In this document: positions 8,108 through 17,621 of the stretch, one piece after another | Layout: each line of letters begins with the position of its first letter | Position numbering within the stretch: the stretch's first letter is position 1 | Assembly (NCBI GenBank): GCA_036268055.1 | Contig: DATAUW010000016.1 | Span: 124,001-188,000 of the forward strand | DNA length: 64,000 nt | Direction of reading: 5' to 3' | Source: Verrucomicrobiia bacterium | GTDB lineage: Bacteria > Verrucomicrobiota > Verrucomicrobiia > Limisphaerales > Pedosphaeraceae | Translations under genes and position numbers: made by a program | The notes under the pieces: model-generated | What the model was told of the DNA's origin: nothing | Database searches by the model: none | Seen by the model: the letters and a program-made list of their open reading frames with translations, nothing else

Positions 8108-9583
8108 ATGTCCAGCGAACCCACCCCACCATCCAGTTTCTCGGCGCAACGGCGCTGGGCGATTTTTTTCTCCGTCCTTATTTCCATCATCACCGTTTTC
8201 GCGCTGGTGGCGATGCTCAATTATCTGGGCGCGCGTTATTACATGCGTTTCAACTGGAGCAAAGACGCCGCCGTGCAGCTTTCGCCGCAAACGGTTTCGC
8301 TGCTTAAAACGATCACCAACCAAATCAACGTCACGATTTACTTCGACAAGACCGACGGCCTTTACGATTCCACCAAGGCGTTGCTTGATGAATATCATCT
8401 TGCGAATCCGAAGATCGTGGTGCAGACGGTGGATTACCTCGTGGATGCCAGCCTGGCGCAGCAGGTCAAGGCCACCAATCAACTTGGCTCCGATCAAAAG
8501 AAAAATCTCGTGATCTTCAACAGCGGTGGCCGACGCAAAATTGTGCAGGCGCCGAGCCTTGCAGATTACACTTACGAGTCCGTTCCAAACAACAAGGAGC
8601 GCGAATGGGCACAGCATCTCAAGGATTTCAAAGGCGAAATTTATTTCTCCGCCGCGATCCTCAGCCTTTCCAGTCCGCACACGCTCAAGGCGTATTTTCT
8701 CGAAGGCCACGGCGAGCACGGCCTTGAATCCAAGAGCGACGATGGTTACCAAAAGTTCGGCGAGGTTTGCGAAGACAATAATGTGCAGACGTCCGTCATC
8801 AAATTGTTCGGCTCCAATAATGTCCCGGGTGATTGCAACCTGCTCGTCATCGCTGGCCCGCGCAATCCCATTCCCGCGGAAGAATTGCATAAGATTTCGA
8901 CCTATCTTAGCCAGGGTGGACGCCTGCTGGCGCTGTTCAACTACGACACGCGCTTCACCTATACCGGCCTCGAACCTATTTTGACGAATTGGAATGTTTC
9001 CGTCGGCATGGATGTGGTTAGCGATCCCAAAAATAAAATGACCAGCGGCGCGATTGCGGTCAGTGCGTTCAATCCCAACCAGCCGATCAGCGCGGAACTC
9101 GTTGGTTCCACATTGGCGATGGTCAACCCGCGTTCCATATCCATCGCGAGTCTAACCAAGGACGGCCCGGAGACGCCGAAGGTGGAGGAACTCGCGATGA
9201 CGGGAGAAGATTCGACGTATGCGGAAACCAGCGCATCCACTTTTCGCGGGCGAGTGCCGGTGATTTGCACGGTTGAAAAGGCGAGCATCAAAGGCGTCTT
9301 TTCTGAGCGGGGGACCACGGCCATCGTGGTCGCCGGCGATTCGGTGTTTGTCGATAATCTTCATATTGACGATTCAGACGATCGCGCGTTCGCCACTTCC
9401 GCAATCAACTGGCTGCTCGACCAGACTCAACTTTTGCAAGGCGTCGGTCCGCGCGCGGTCAAAGAATACAAGCTCACCATGACGCAGTCGCAGATGTCAC
9501 ATGTAACGTGGTTGTTCCTGGGTGCGATGCCGGGGGCGATATTGTTTTTGGGCCTGCTGGTCTGGTTGCGCCGGCGGCGTTGA
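8108..9583 (+). CDS. GldG-like ABC-type transport system accessory protein
   Basis: A protein of 491 residues with one N-terminal transmembrane helix (about 17-40), a large periplasmic part and a C-terminal transmembrane helix followed by RRRR (about 468-491). The beginning of the soluble part (QLSPQTVSLLKTI, then VTIYFDKTD) and the later FLEGHGEHGL and GGRLLALF motifs match the GldG/DUF7088 family, also called the auxiliary component of ABC systems linked to gliding. The role of the family outside Bacteroidota is not settled. Gene order with ATPase and permease is that of gldA-gldF-gldG. Confidence 0.88.
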   Translation: MSSEPTPPSSFSAQRRWAIFFSVLISIITVFALVAMLNYLGARYYMRFNWSKDAAVQLSPQTVSLLKTITNQINVTIYFDKTDGLYDSTKALLDEYHLANPKIVVQTVDYLVDASLAQQVKATNQLGSDQKKNLVIFNSGGRRKIVQAPSLADYTYESVPNNKEREWAQHLKDFKGEIYFSAAILSLSSPHTLKAYFLEGHGEHGLESKSDDGYQKFGEVCEDNNVQTSVIKLFGSNNVPGDCNLLVIAGPRNPIPAEELHKISTYLSQGGRLLALFNYDTRFTYTGLEPILTNWNVSVGMDVVSDPKNKMTSGAIAVSAFNPNQPISAELVGSTLAMVNPRSISIASLTKDGPETPKVEELAMTGEDSTYAETSASTFRGRVPVICTVEKASIKGVFSERGTTAIVVAGDSVFVDNLHIDDSDDRAFATSAINWLLDQTQLLQGVGPRAVKEYKLTMTQSQMSHVTWLFLGAMPGAILFLGLLVWLRRRR

Positions 9584-9589
9584 ACGAGT

Positions 9590-9617
9590 TTGAACCTGGC
9601 AACGCATGAATTATATT
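9590..9617 (+). promoter_or_regulatory. internal promoter before the DUF4340 gene
   Basis: TTGAAC (9590-9595), 16-bp spacer, TATATT (9612-9617). The hexamer ends 6 nt before an ATG at 9624, so transcription would start at or next to that codon. Confidence 0.5.
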
Positions 9618-9623
9618 TGTGAG

Positions 9624-9692
9624 ATGGCTTACGGCTTGCCATGTTTGCCGAAGAGCGCCCCGGTGCGGCGTTCGTCTTTCACCGCGCCATGA
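9624..9692 (+). CDS. possible leaderless 22-residue upstream ORF coupled to the DUF4340 gene
   Basis: The ORF encodes MAYGLPCLPKSAPVRRSSFT and two more residues, and stops with TGA inside the sequence CCATGA, which also contains the ATG of the DUF4340 gene. A good promoter hexamer pair ends 6 nt before its start. The DUF4340 ATG has no ribosome-binding site, so ribosomes finishing this ORF could restart there. Whether the peptide itself matters, or only its translation, cannot be told. It may be chance. Confidence 0.3.
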   Translation: MAYGLPCLPKSAPVRRSSFTAP

Positions 9693-11536
9693 ATCCCAAA
9701 AACACCGCTTTTCTAGTCGTGCTGGCGGCGGGATTGTTCGCCTTCATTTTCTTTTTTGAGCGGCATCAGCACAAGGTTGAGCCGGGCGTTCCGCATGTGC
9801 TTCCGGCGTTCAAGCCCGCTGAAGTCACCGGGGTTCAAATCCTGCTGCCGAAATCGGAAATCTCCGCCGAGCGCACGAATCATACGTGGCAATTAACCAA
9901 GCCGCTCATTTATCCCGCGCAATCCAATCTCATTGAAAACCTGCTTCAAGCGACGGCGGAACTCACGCCGCAAACACAGATTCCCGCGCAGGAACTCAAG
10001 GATCGCACCAAGCTTAATGAGGAATATGGTTTCGATAATCCGCTCGCGACGATCGTTTTCCAACAGGGCGATGAACAGCGCCAGTTGAAGCTCGGCCATC
10101 TTACCGCGCCGGGCGACCAGATTTACGCGCAGGTCGTGGGCCTGGATCGCGTGGATATAATTGATGTCGAGTTCGTCAAAAAATTTGTCCCGCGCGATGC
10201 CAATGACTGGCGCGATACCCTCTTCATCAATCTTAGCGACTCAAACTTTGACCAACTCACGGTGGCGAATGGCGCGCAGGGTTTTGTGCTTCAACGCGAG
10301 TCCACCAATCAGCCGTGGCACATGTTCAAGCCCGTCCGCACCCGCGCCGATTATCCGAAGGTGGATGACTTGCTTCAGCATCTGCTTCAACTACGCGTCG
10401 CGCGTTTCGTGACCGACGATGAGAAAGCGGATCTGGAATCGTACGGCTTGCAGCCGCCCGCGCTCGAAGTGAAACTGGACCACGGTACGAACGCGGTGTT
10501 GGGCGTGGATTTTGGACGGAGTCCCACGAACGATTCCGGAGCGATCTTTGTCCGCCAAGTTGGGAAAAGCACGGTCGTGCTTGTTCCTCGCGAGGCTGTG
10601 GCGGCGTGGTTTTCCGGCGCGGAGGAATTTCGCGATCGCCATCTTGTGCGGCTCGATGGCCGGTTGCCGGATCTCATCGAAGTGACCGGCTATGGGACCA
10701 ACCAGGAAACTTTCACGGTGGAACGCACGACCAACGACTCGTGGCATCTCACCAAGCCGGTCGAATTTCCGGCGGACACGAACATGATGCGCGCGTTCGT
10801 GGAGGATTTCGCGCGACTTCAGGTCGTGCGCGTGGACAATCGCGTGGCGGTCAACGATGCCGCCTTGCCCGATCCCGATTTCGTCCGATACGGCCTCGTC
10901 AAGCCCGTCCGCCAATACATCATCAAGCGCAAAGCGATGTCTGGTTCGAGCAATACAGTCATCGCGCAACTGGATTTCGGTTCGGTGAAGGATGGCAATA
11001 TTTATGTGCGCCGCGCGGATTTGCCGGAGGAAACTTCCGTTTATGCGGTGCGCGAATCGGAATTTGAACGATTGGCCGCGACGAGCCAGCAGTTGCGCGT
11101 CCGCCGCATCTGGGATTTTTCTGAGGACGATGTCACCTCGATCATCATCCACCAAAATGGGCACGAACAAAAATTGATTCACAAAGGTCCGAACCATTGG
11201 AGTATTGCGCCCGGTTCGCAAGGGATGATCAACGAACTCGAAGTGGAAGTGGGCGCGCAGGAACTTGGTTTGCTTGAAGCGGCCAACTGGATCGAAGCCT
11301 CGCCCGCGAACCTTGCGCGTTATGGCATTTCCGACAAGTCGCCGCAAATCAGCGTCGAGGTCAAATTGAACGGCAAGCTGGAAACGCTCACGCTGAAAAT
11401 CGGCTGGGTTCCCGGCGGATTGCGGTACGGCCTGGTGCGCATGCCGGACGGCCAGGATTGGGTTTTTGATTTTCCGCCGCTCGTGCTGGCGAAATTCGTT
11501 TCGTATCTCAACCTTCAGGACGCCCCGACGCCCTAG
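9689..11536 (+). CDS. DUF4340 domain-containing membrane-anchored protein
   Basis: A protein of 615 residues with one N-terminal membrane anchor (MNPKNTAFLVVLAAGLFAFI) and a long periplasmic region built from repeated beta-rich units; the motif W-x-L-T-K-P (WQLTKPL, WHMFKPV, WHLTKPV) occurs three times, as is usual in DUF4340 proteins. The ATG at 9689 is preferred over that at 9641 because it places the membrane anchor at the very N terminus. The family is regularly found right after gldG-like genes, so it probably works with the transporter at 6393-9583. Substrate unknown. Confidence 0.85.
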   Translation: MNPKNTAFLVVLAAGLFAFIFFFERHQHKVEPGVPHVLPAFKPAEVTGVQILLPKSEISAERTNHTWQLTKPLIYPAQSNLIENLLQATAELTPQTQIPAQELKDRTKLNEEYGFDNPLATIVFQQGDEQRQLKLGHLTAPGDQIYAQVVGLDRVDIIDVEFVKKFVPRDANDWRDTLFINLSDSNFDQLTVANGAQGFVLQRESTNQPWHMFKPVRTRADYPKVDDLLQHLLQLRVARFVTDDEKADLESYGLQPPALEVKLDHGTNAVLGVDFGRSPTNDSGAIFVRQVGKSTVVLVPREAVAAWFSGAEEFRDRHLVRLDGRLPDLIEVTGYGTNQETFTVERTTNDSWHLTKPVEFPADTNMMRAFVEDFARLQVVRVDNRVAVNDAALPDPDFVRYGLVKPVRQYIIKRKAMSGSSNTVIAQLDFGSVKDGNIYVRRADLPEETSVYAVRESEFERLAATSQQLRVRRIWDFSEDDVTSIIIHQNGHEQKLIHKGPNHWSIAPGSQGMINELEVEVGAQELGLLEAANWIEASPANLARYGISDKSPQISVEVKLNGKLETLTLKIGWVPGGLRYGLVRMPDGQDWVFDFPPLVLAKFVSYLNLQDAPTP

Positions 11537-11545
11537 CTAATTTGT

Positions 11546-14500
11546 ATGCCTAAGCGCGTGCCCAGCAAATGGTGGCGGAGAACAAAGATTTGCCTGAGCG
11601 CGTTGCGGGTGATCCTCCTGCTGCTCGTGCTGCTGGTGGTGACGGTCGTGGTTTACCTGAATGAAGTTGGCCTTCCCGGTTTTGCGAAACGTCCGATCAT
11701 TGATGCGCTGCACGCGCGCGGTTTCGATCTCGAAGTGGGGAGCATTCGGTGGCGGTGGTATCGCGGGCTGGTCGCGGAAAATGTTCGTTTCGGCTCCGCG
11801 CAACCCGAGGCGAACATCCCGCAAATGTCTTTGCGCGAACTCGCCCTGCAACTGAATCATCACGCGCTGGTGAGATTTCATCTCAAGGTGGATTTGCTTA
11901 CCTTGCGCACCGGCCAACTCACGTGGCTGCTCGCGGAGACGAACCAGCCGCCCGAATCGCTGGTTATGACCAATATCCAGGCGCAACTTCGCCTGCTGCC
12001 CGACGATCAATGGGAACTGGATCATTTCACCGCCGCGTTCGCGGGCGCGCGTTTGCATTTGTCGGGCTCGCTCACCAATGCTTCGGCCATTCGCGATTGG
12101 AAATTCATTCACGGCCACGGCGGCGGCGAGCCGGAAGCGCTCCGCCAACGCCTGCGGGAATTGGCGCGCACGATTGATTCGATCCGGTTCGCCTCGCCGC
12201 CGGAATTGAACGTCATCATTCGCGGCGACGCGCGCGAATTTCAAAGTTTCAGCGGCCTCATCACGCTCGAAGCCCCCGCCGCGCATACGCCGTGGGGCGA
12301 CCTCTCGAACGGCACGCTGCTCACGCGGTTGACGGGCTCGGGCGAAACAAACGGTTTGTCGAAAGCGGAATTCATTCTGCGCGCGGATGAAGTTTCGACG
12401 CGCTGGGGCAGCACGAAACATTTTCAACTGGATCTGCACGCGTCCGGCGATGACAACCTCACGAATCTCGTGCGCGCGCATGTCGAAGTTTCCGCCGCGC
12501 AATTCACCACGCCCTGGGCGCAAGCCACCAATGCGCAATTCACCGCGCGCTGGACGCATTCGCTCACCAATCCCATACCCATCGCGGGCAGCGGTGAGTT
12601 GCGCCTGGCCAATCCGTACACGCGCTGGGGCCATGCCGATGAGTTGCGCCTCGACGCCAGCCTGAGCACGCCCGCGACCAACGGGCCGCGCGCCGATGCA
12701 AGCTGGGCGTGGTGGGCCCCGCTCGCGCCGTATTATCTCGATTGGAATTGCCGCCTCGAAAATCTGCGCGCGGAAGATTTCAAATCGCAGACGATTTTGT
12801 GCGCTGGAAATTGGCGCGCGCCCGAACTCACGATCACGAACCTGCACACGGAAATGTACCAGGGCCAGGTGACGGCCAACGCGGACCTGAATGTCGCTTC
12901 GCGCATGGCGCGGTTCGCGTTCGTTTCAGATTTCGATGTGCAAAAAGCCGTGCCGTTCCTTTCGCCAAAGGGCCGTGAATGGTTCGCGCAGCAGGAATTT
13001 AGCTGGCAAAGCCCGCCGACCCTGCGCGGCAGCGGCTATGTCACTTTGCCCGCGTGGACGAACCATCATCCCGATTGGCGCGAGGAAGTTTTGCCCACGT
13101 TTTTCATCCAGGGTGATTTCAAGGTGGGGGAAGGTTCGTATCACAAACTGCCGGTGACATCGGCGCGCTCGCATCTGACTTATTCCAACATGGTCTGCAA
13201 TATTCCCGACCTTGAGGCGGTCCGTCCCGAGGGCAAGATCGGTTTGGCCATGACCGCCGACGACCGTACGCGCGAATATTATTTCAACATCCACAGCACC
13301 GTGGACTTGAAAATCCTGCGCGTCTTCGCGCCGGAGAAGGCCCAGCGCGCCGTGGATTTCATCACGTTCACGCAAATGCCGCGCGTGGATGCCGAGGTCT
13401 GGGGGCGCTGGCGCGATTACGATCATATCGGCGCGCGCGCTGAGATCGCCCTCACTAATTTTACGTTTCGCGGGCAGGCCATGAGCAACGTCCACGGCTG
13501 GCTGGCCTATACCAATAAATTTCTGCTGCTCACCAACGGGCGACTCGAACGCAGCAATGAAGTTGCCACGTGCAGCAGCATCGGTTTTGATTTTCCCGGC
13601 AAGCGCGCCTTTCTCACCAATGGCTTCAGCACCATGGAAACTTTTCCCGGCATGCAGATGATCGGCCCGAAAGTGGCGCGCGACGTGGAGCCGTATCATT
13701 TTCTCGTGCCGCCAACGGTCGAGGCCAACGGCGTGATTCCGCTTTCAGATGATATTGACGTCGCGGACTTGCATTTCAAGATGAAGGCGGGGCCGTTTCG
13801 CTGGTTGAAATTTCACGGCTCGGAAGTCAACACGCTCGTGGATTGGGTTGGCCAAAAAATGACGCTGAACCAGCTTGAGGCGCACGTTTACGACGGCACG
13901 ATTACGGCGAGCGCGGCGTTCGATTTCACCCGGCCGGGTGATGGCGCGGATTTCAAATTCGACATGATCGCCACGGGCATTAATTTGCAAAAGCTCATGT
14001 CCGATGTTTCTCCCGCCACGAATCATCTCGAAGGCGTCTTCAACGGCCATCTCAATGTGACCTACGCGAATACTCAGGACGATAAAAGCTGGTGCGGCAG
14101 CGGGCAGGTGGATTTGCGCAACGGCTTGATCTGGGACATCCCGATCTTCGGCGTGCTCTCGCCAGTGCTTGACAGCGTGATTTCTCCGGGGCTGGGCGAG
14201 AGCCGCATCAACCAGGCGTCCGCAAATTTTACAATGACCAATAGCGTGCTGCACTCGGATGATTTGCGGCTGCGCTCGCCGACGGTTCGTTTGCTCTATC
14301 GCGGCACGGTGGGTTTTGACATGCAGGTGGATGCCACCGTGGAGGCGGAGGTGGGACGCGACGCGCCGCTTGTAGGGCCAGTCGTCAGCACCGTGTTCAT
14401 GCCGTTTGGAAAATTATTTGAAACGCGTGTCACGGGTTCGCTCACCAATCCCAAGCGCGCGCCGGTTACTCTCGCGGCGAAATTAATCTCGCCGTTCATC

Positions 14501-14596
14501 CATCCGCTGCGCACGTTGAAGGATCTTTTGCCGGGCGAATCCAGCAGCACGACGAATGCGCCGCCGGTTTTCCCCGATCCGCCGCCGGCCAATTAA
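11546..14596 (+). CDS. large AsmA/TamB-like inner-membrane-anchored envelope protein
   Basis: A protein of 1016 residues. A single transmembrane helix (about 15-40, very Leu/Val-rich) is followed by a start typical of AsmA-like proteins (ALHARGFDLEVGSIRWRW) and by long beta-strand repeats; the C-terminal part (FNGHLNVTYANTQD..GSGQVDLRNGLIW) resembles the AsmA C-terminal region. These proteins form groove-like bridges thought to carry phospholipids between the membranes. It begins 9 bp after the DUF4340 stop, so it is probably the last gene of the same operon. The tail is Pro/Ser-rich. Assignment rests on architecture and motifs only. Confidence 0.75.
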   Translation: MPKRVPSKWWRRTKICLSALRVILLLLVLLVVTVVVYLNEVGLPGFAKRPIIDALHARGFDLEVGSIRWRWYRGLVAENVRFGSAQPEANIPQMSLRELALQLNHHALVRFHLKVDLLTLRTGQLTWLLAETNQPPESLVMTNIQAQLRLLPDDQWELDHFTAAFAGARLHLSGSLTNASAIRDWKFIHGHGGGEPEALRQRLRELARTIDSIRFASPPELNVIIRGDAREFQSFSGLITLEAPAAHTPWGDLSNGTLLTRLTGSGETNGLSKAEFILRADEVSTRWGSTKHFQLDLHASGDDNLTNLVRAHVEVSAAQFTTPWAQATNAQFTARWTHSLTNPIPIAGSGELRLANPYTRWGHADELRLDASLSTPATNGPRADASWAWWAPLAPYYLDWNCRLENLRAEDFKSQTILCAGNWRAPELTITNLHTEMYQGQVTANADLNVASRMARFAFVSDFDVQKAVPFLSPKGREWFAQQEFSWQSPPTLRGSGYVTLPAWTNHHPDWREEVLPTFFIQGDFKVGEGSYHKLPVTSARSHLTYSNMVCNIPDLEAVRPEGKIGLAMTADDRTREYYFNIHSTVDLKILRVFAPEKAQRAVDFITFTQMPRVDAEVWGRWRDYDHIGARAEIALTNFTFRGQAMSNVHGWLAYTNKFLLLTNGRLERSNEVATCSSIGFDFPGKRAFLTNGFSTMETFPGMQMIGPKVARDVEPYHFLVPPTVEANGVIPLSDDIDVADLHFKMKAGPFRWLKFHGSEVNTLVDWVGQKMTLNQLEAHVYDGTITASAAFDFTRPGDGADFKFDMIATGINLQKLMSDVSPATNHLEGVFNGHLNVTYANTQDDKSWCGSGQVDLRNGLIWDIPIFGVLSPVLDSVISPGLGESRINQASANFTMTNSVLHSDDLRLRSPTVRLLYRGTVGFDMQVDATVEAEVGRDAPLVGPVVSTVFMPFGKLFETRVTGSLTNPKRAPVTLAAKLISPFIHPLRTLKDLLPGESSSTTNAPPVFPDPPPAN

Positions 14597-14651
14597 ATTT
14601 CGCCACGACGATGTTCGGCATCTTCAAGAGCCGCGCCAGTTAAAATCCGTA

Positions 14652-14679
14652 TTGAGTTTGGCTCCGCCCCCGCTACCTT
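14652..14679 (+). promoter_or_regulatory. promoter of the secreted protein gene at 14686
   Basis: TTGAGT (14652-14657), 16-bp spacer and TACCTT (14674-14679), which ends 6 nt before the ATG. A leaderless transcript is predicted. Confidence 0.45.
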
Positions 14680-14685
14680 TGGCTC

Positions 14686-15144
14686 ATGCGCTGGTTCCTC
14701 GTAGTCTGCTGCTCGATGCTCGTGCTCGGTTCAACCGCGAACGCCGCGGATGGACGCGTGCTCAAGGTGCTGCCGCAATTTCTCGACCTTCAGGGACGCG
14801 AAGCGATCACGCCGAGCCTTTACGACCGCGATGCCTACCAGGCGATTTTGCGGAAGAATCCGAAATTGCGTTCGGGAATACGTTTCGCCATCCAGTGGAA
14901 GGCGAATGCGCCGGCGACGGAAGTGTTGAAACTTCGCGTCGAAATGCGCGGGACGCCCGAAAAGGATTTGCCCAAGGAAAGTTCCATCGAAATGGAAGTT
15001 CACCAGCATCATTGGTTCAGCCACTGGGCCTATATCAAATTGGGCGAGGATAAATACAAGGCCCTGGGCGAGGTCACGGCGTGGCGCGTGACTTTGTGGG
15101 ACGGGGACAAACTTCTCAGCGAGCAAAAATCGTTTCTCTGGTAA
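14686..15144 (+). CDS. secreted protein of unknown function
   Basis: A protein of 152 residues with a signal peptide ending at TANAADG. The mature part begins RVLKVLPQFLDLQGR and continues PSLYDRDAYQAILRKNP, then a beta-rich segment. I do not recognise a named family. The gene lies 89 bp after the AsmA-like gene, behind its own promoter-like sequence and without a ribosome-binding site, and is convergent with the TPR gene (3 bp between stops). Confidence 0.75.
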   Translation: MRWFLVVCCSMLVLGSTANAADGRVLKVLPQFLDLQGREAITPSLYDRDAYQAILRKNPKLRSGIRFAIQWKANAPATEVLKLRVEMRGTPEKDLPKESSIEMEVHQHHWFSHWAYIKLGEDKYKALGEVTAWRVTLWDGDKLLSEQKSFLW

Positions 15145-15147
15145 GCG

Positions 15148-16197
15148 TCATTCCATGATGACGTTGGCCGCGTGGCCTTTTTGGCGCGTCTTCAAGGCCT
15201 GTTCGTAACATTCCAACGCTTCGCTGTAGCGCTCCATGCGGTTGAACACGCCGCCTTTGTAGAGATAGGCCATCGTCATCGAATTGTCCTGCGCGATGGC
15301 GCGATCGTAGCATTCGATCGCTTCCGCGAAACGCTGAAGGCGTTCGAGCGCCGCGCCTTTTTTGAGGAGGGCGTCCGCATTGCCGGGGTCCATCGCCAGC
15401 GCCTGATTGAGGCAATCCAAGGCCTCGTCGGGTTTGTCCAGCTTGAGGAGCGTCTGGCATTTATTGAGCAGCAGGGAAATGGAATCGGTTTTGCCCGACA
15501 CGGGGACCGGCGGCATTTCCTCGCTCGGTTCGGTGAGCGCGAGTTTTTTTACTTCGTCATGGTTGACGGAATTCTCCGGCAACGCCGCGGCTGGTTTGGT
15601 GGACGTTTCCAATTCCTGCACGCGCTGTTCCAAGCGGCCAATGACGTCCAAAAATTTATTGGTGGATTGTTCGAGCACGGAGGACGAGATGACTTGGCTT
15701 TCGCCCAGGCCCAATCCGCCTTTGGAATAGGCGCCCGAAATGCTCGCCGCGGCGAGGGTCAGGCGGTTCACCGCCGTCCACTGCAAAAATGCGGCCATCA
15801 GCAAAACCAAAAAGCCGATGCCCGCAAAAATCCCCGCCGCGATCAGCACCATGCGGTCGGAATGCTCGATGCCTTTCAATTCCTCGATGCGTTGCGCCGC
15901 GAGCGATTTTTCCATCACACTGAATCGCTCTTCGAGCACGAGGGAATTCCGGGTGGCTTCGGCCTCGGCTTCCTGGCGATTTTTTTCGATGGCCAGTTGG
16001 GTGTTGTGCAGTTGCTCCTGCACTTGGAGCAACGAGCGCAGCGAATCCTGGTTGGCGGCGATGCTGGACGCGGCATCCGCCGGGGTGTTGGTATTGGTTT
16101 CCGCCGCCGAAGCGGAACTCAGCGTGGCCATCAGGAGCAACGCGATAAAGGCGAAAAAGCGAAAGAATCCGGAGGTTGTTTTGAAGATGGTAACCAT
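15148..16197 (-). CDS. membrane protein with C-terminal TPR repeats
   Basis: A protein of 349 residues from the ATG at 16197; the reading from TTG at 16233 would add 12 residues before the signal sequence. Order of parts: signal peptide (FFRFFAFIALLLMATLSSASA), helical coiled segment rich in Gln/Glu (about 40-120), a transmembrane helix (VLIAAGIFAGIGFLVLLMAA), a linker with a second coiled coil, then three TPR units near the C terminus (CLNQALAMDPGNADAL, CYDRAIAQDNSMTMAY, CYEQALKTRQKG). TPRs mediate protein contacts; the partner is unknown. Confidence 0.8.
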   Translation of the reverse strand: MVTIFKTTSGFFRFFAFIALLLMATLSSASAAETNTNTPADAASSIAANQDSLRSLLQVQEQLHNTQLAIEKNRQEAEAEATRNSLVLEERFSVMEKSLAAQRIEELKGIEHSDRMVLIAAGIFAGIGFLVLLMAAFLQWTAVNRLTLAAASISGAYSKGGLGLGESQVISSSVLEQSTNKFLDVIGRLEQRVQELETSTKPAAALPENSVNHDEVKKLALTEPSEEMPPVPVSGKTDSISLLLNKCQTLLKLDKPDEALDCLNQALAMDPGNADALLKKGAALERLQRFAEAIECYDRAIAQDNSMTMAYLYKGGVFNRMERYSEALECYEQALKTRQKGHAANVIME

Positions 16198-16299
16198 CAA
16201 AACGAACCGTAGAAAATCGCCGTGAAAATGCAAGAGGAAAACTGAAATTCCCTTCCTTCTTCAGCGATAATTTTCAATCCCGGCAAACTCCTCCATCCG

Positions 16300-16328
16300 T
16301 TGACACCTTTGGGAATGGCGTTTAGCCT
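16300..16328 (+). promoter_or_regulatory. promoter of lolC/E-lolD
   Basis: A consensus TTGACA (16300-16305), 17-bp spacer and TAGCCT (16323-16328). The -10 box ends 6 nt before the ATG at 16335 and there is no Shine-Dalgarno sequence. Confidence 0.5.
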
Positions 16329-16334
16329 CCTGCC

Positions 16335-17621
16335 ATGTCGCGTTTGCCGTTTGAAATCTTGCTGGCCCTGCGGTACTTGCGGCCCAAACGCACGTTCGTT
16401 TCCGTCATTACTTTGATTTCGGTGCTGGGCGTGACGCTGGGGGTCGCCGTGCTGATCATCGTCATCAGCGTCATGAGCGGGTTTGACCGCGACTTGCGTG
16501 AAAAGATTTTTGGGTTCAACGCGCATCTCACGATCCTTCAGATCAATCCGGCTGAAGGCCGCCAGGTTCCGATGACCAACGCCGCGCTCGTGATGCAAAT
16601 CGTGAATGCCAATCCGCGCGTGAAAGCTTCTTCGCCGTTCGTCTCGTCTCAAGTGATGTTGCGCACCGAGCCGGATGCGGGGCGTTCGCTGATCTCGGCG
16701 CCGTTTCTGCGCGGCATTGATCCGCGCGCGGAAACGAATCTGAATCTCATCACGTCGAATATCATTTCCGGCAATCTTGATTTGAGTGGCCACGGTTTGC
16801 TGGTGGGTGAAGATTTGGCGGCGAATTATTACCTGAGTGTCGGTGATCACGTCGCGATTCTTTCGCCGGGCGATCTTCAAAAGATGCTCGATACGCGCAC
16901 CAATAATCAGTCTGAAGTGGTTCCGCCAACCGATTATGAAGTGCGGGGTATTTTCAACACTGGCTTCTACGAATATAATTCCACCGTCGTCATCACGTCG
17001 CTCGGCAACGCCCAGGATTTGTTCGACCTCGGCGACGATGTGCAGGCCGTCATGGTCATGCTGCACGATCCTTACGACGCGAATAAAGTGGCGATGCAAT
17101 TTGAAAAAGCGCTTGGCCCGAATTACGCGATCCGTTCGTGGGAGAATGAAAATTCCGGCATGTCCGCCGTGCTCGTGGAAAAAAACGTGATGCTCTATAT
17201 TTTATTTTTTATCGTGATCGTCGCGGCTTTTGGTATCACGTGCACCCTGACGACTTTTGTGGTACTCAAGACGCGGGAGATCGGGGTGCTCAAGGCGCTG
17301 GGCGCGAGCAACCGGCAGGTCATCTGGATTTTTCTCAGCCAGAGTTTGATGGTGAGCATCATGGGGGTGCTCATTGGGACGGGCGCGGGGATGCTGGCGA
17401 TCACGTATCGCAATCCGTTTCTTCATCTCATGCGCAACCTTACGGGCATCGAATTATTTCCCGCGAAGATTTATCAGTTCAGCGAATTGCCGGCGCAAAT
17501 CGTTCCCGGCGACATCGCCATCATCTGCGGCGGTTCGCTGATCATCTGCCTGCTCGCCTCCGCTTTTCCCGTATGGAACGCCAGCCGTCTCAAGCCCGTC
17601 GAAGCCTTGCGCCATGAGTAA
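16335..17621 (+). CDS. lolC: lipoprotein-releasing ABC transporter permease (LolC/LolE family)
   Basis: A protein of 428 residues with the FtsX/MacB layout: first transmembrane helix at about 22-48, a large periplasmic domain (about 50-280) and three helices near the C terminus. The start MSRLPFEILLALRYLRPKR is typical of LolC/E. Only one permease is present, so it probably acts as a homodimer, as in species with a single LolC/E-type (LolF) protein. With LolD it lifts outer-membrane lipoproteins from the inner membrane. The lolD gene overlaps its last 8 bp. Confidence 0.9.
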   Translation: MSRLPFEILLALRYLRPKRTFVSVITLISVLGVTLGVAVLIIVISVMSGFDRDLREKIFGFNAHLTILQINPAEGRQVPMTNAALVMQIVNANPRVKASSPFVSSQVMLRTEPDAGRSLISAPFLRGIDPRAETNLNLITSNIISGNLDLSGHGLLVGEDLAANYYLSVGDHVAILSPGDLQKMLDTRTNNQSEVVPPTDYEVRGIFNTGFYEYNSTVVITSLGNAQDLFDLGDDVQAVMVMLHDPYDANKVAMQFEKALGPNYAIRSWENENSGMSAVLVEKNVMLYILFFIVIVAAFGITCTLTTFVVLKTREIGVLKALGASNRQVIWIFLSQSLMVSIMGVLIGTGAGMLAITYRNPFLHLMRNLTGIELFPAKIYQFSELPAQIVPGDIAIICGGSLIICLLASAFPVWNASRLKPVEALRHE

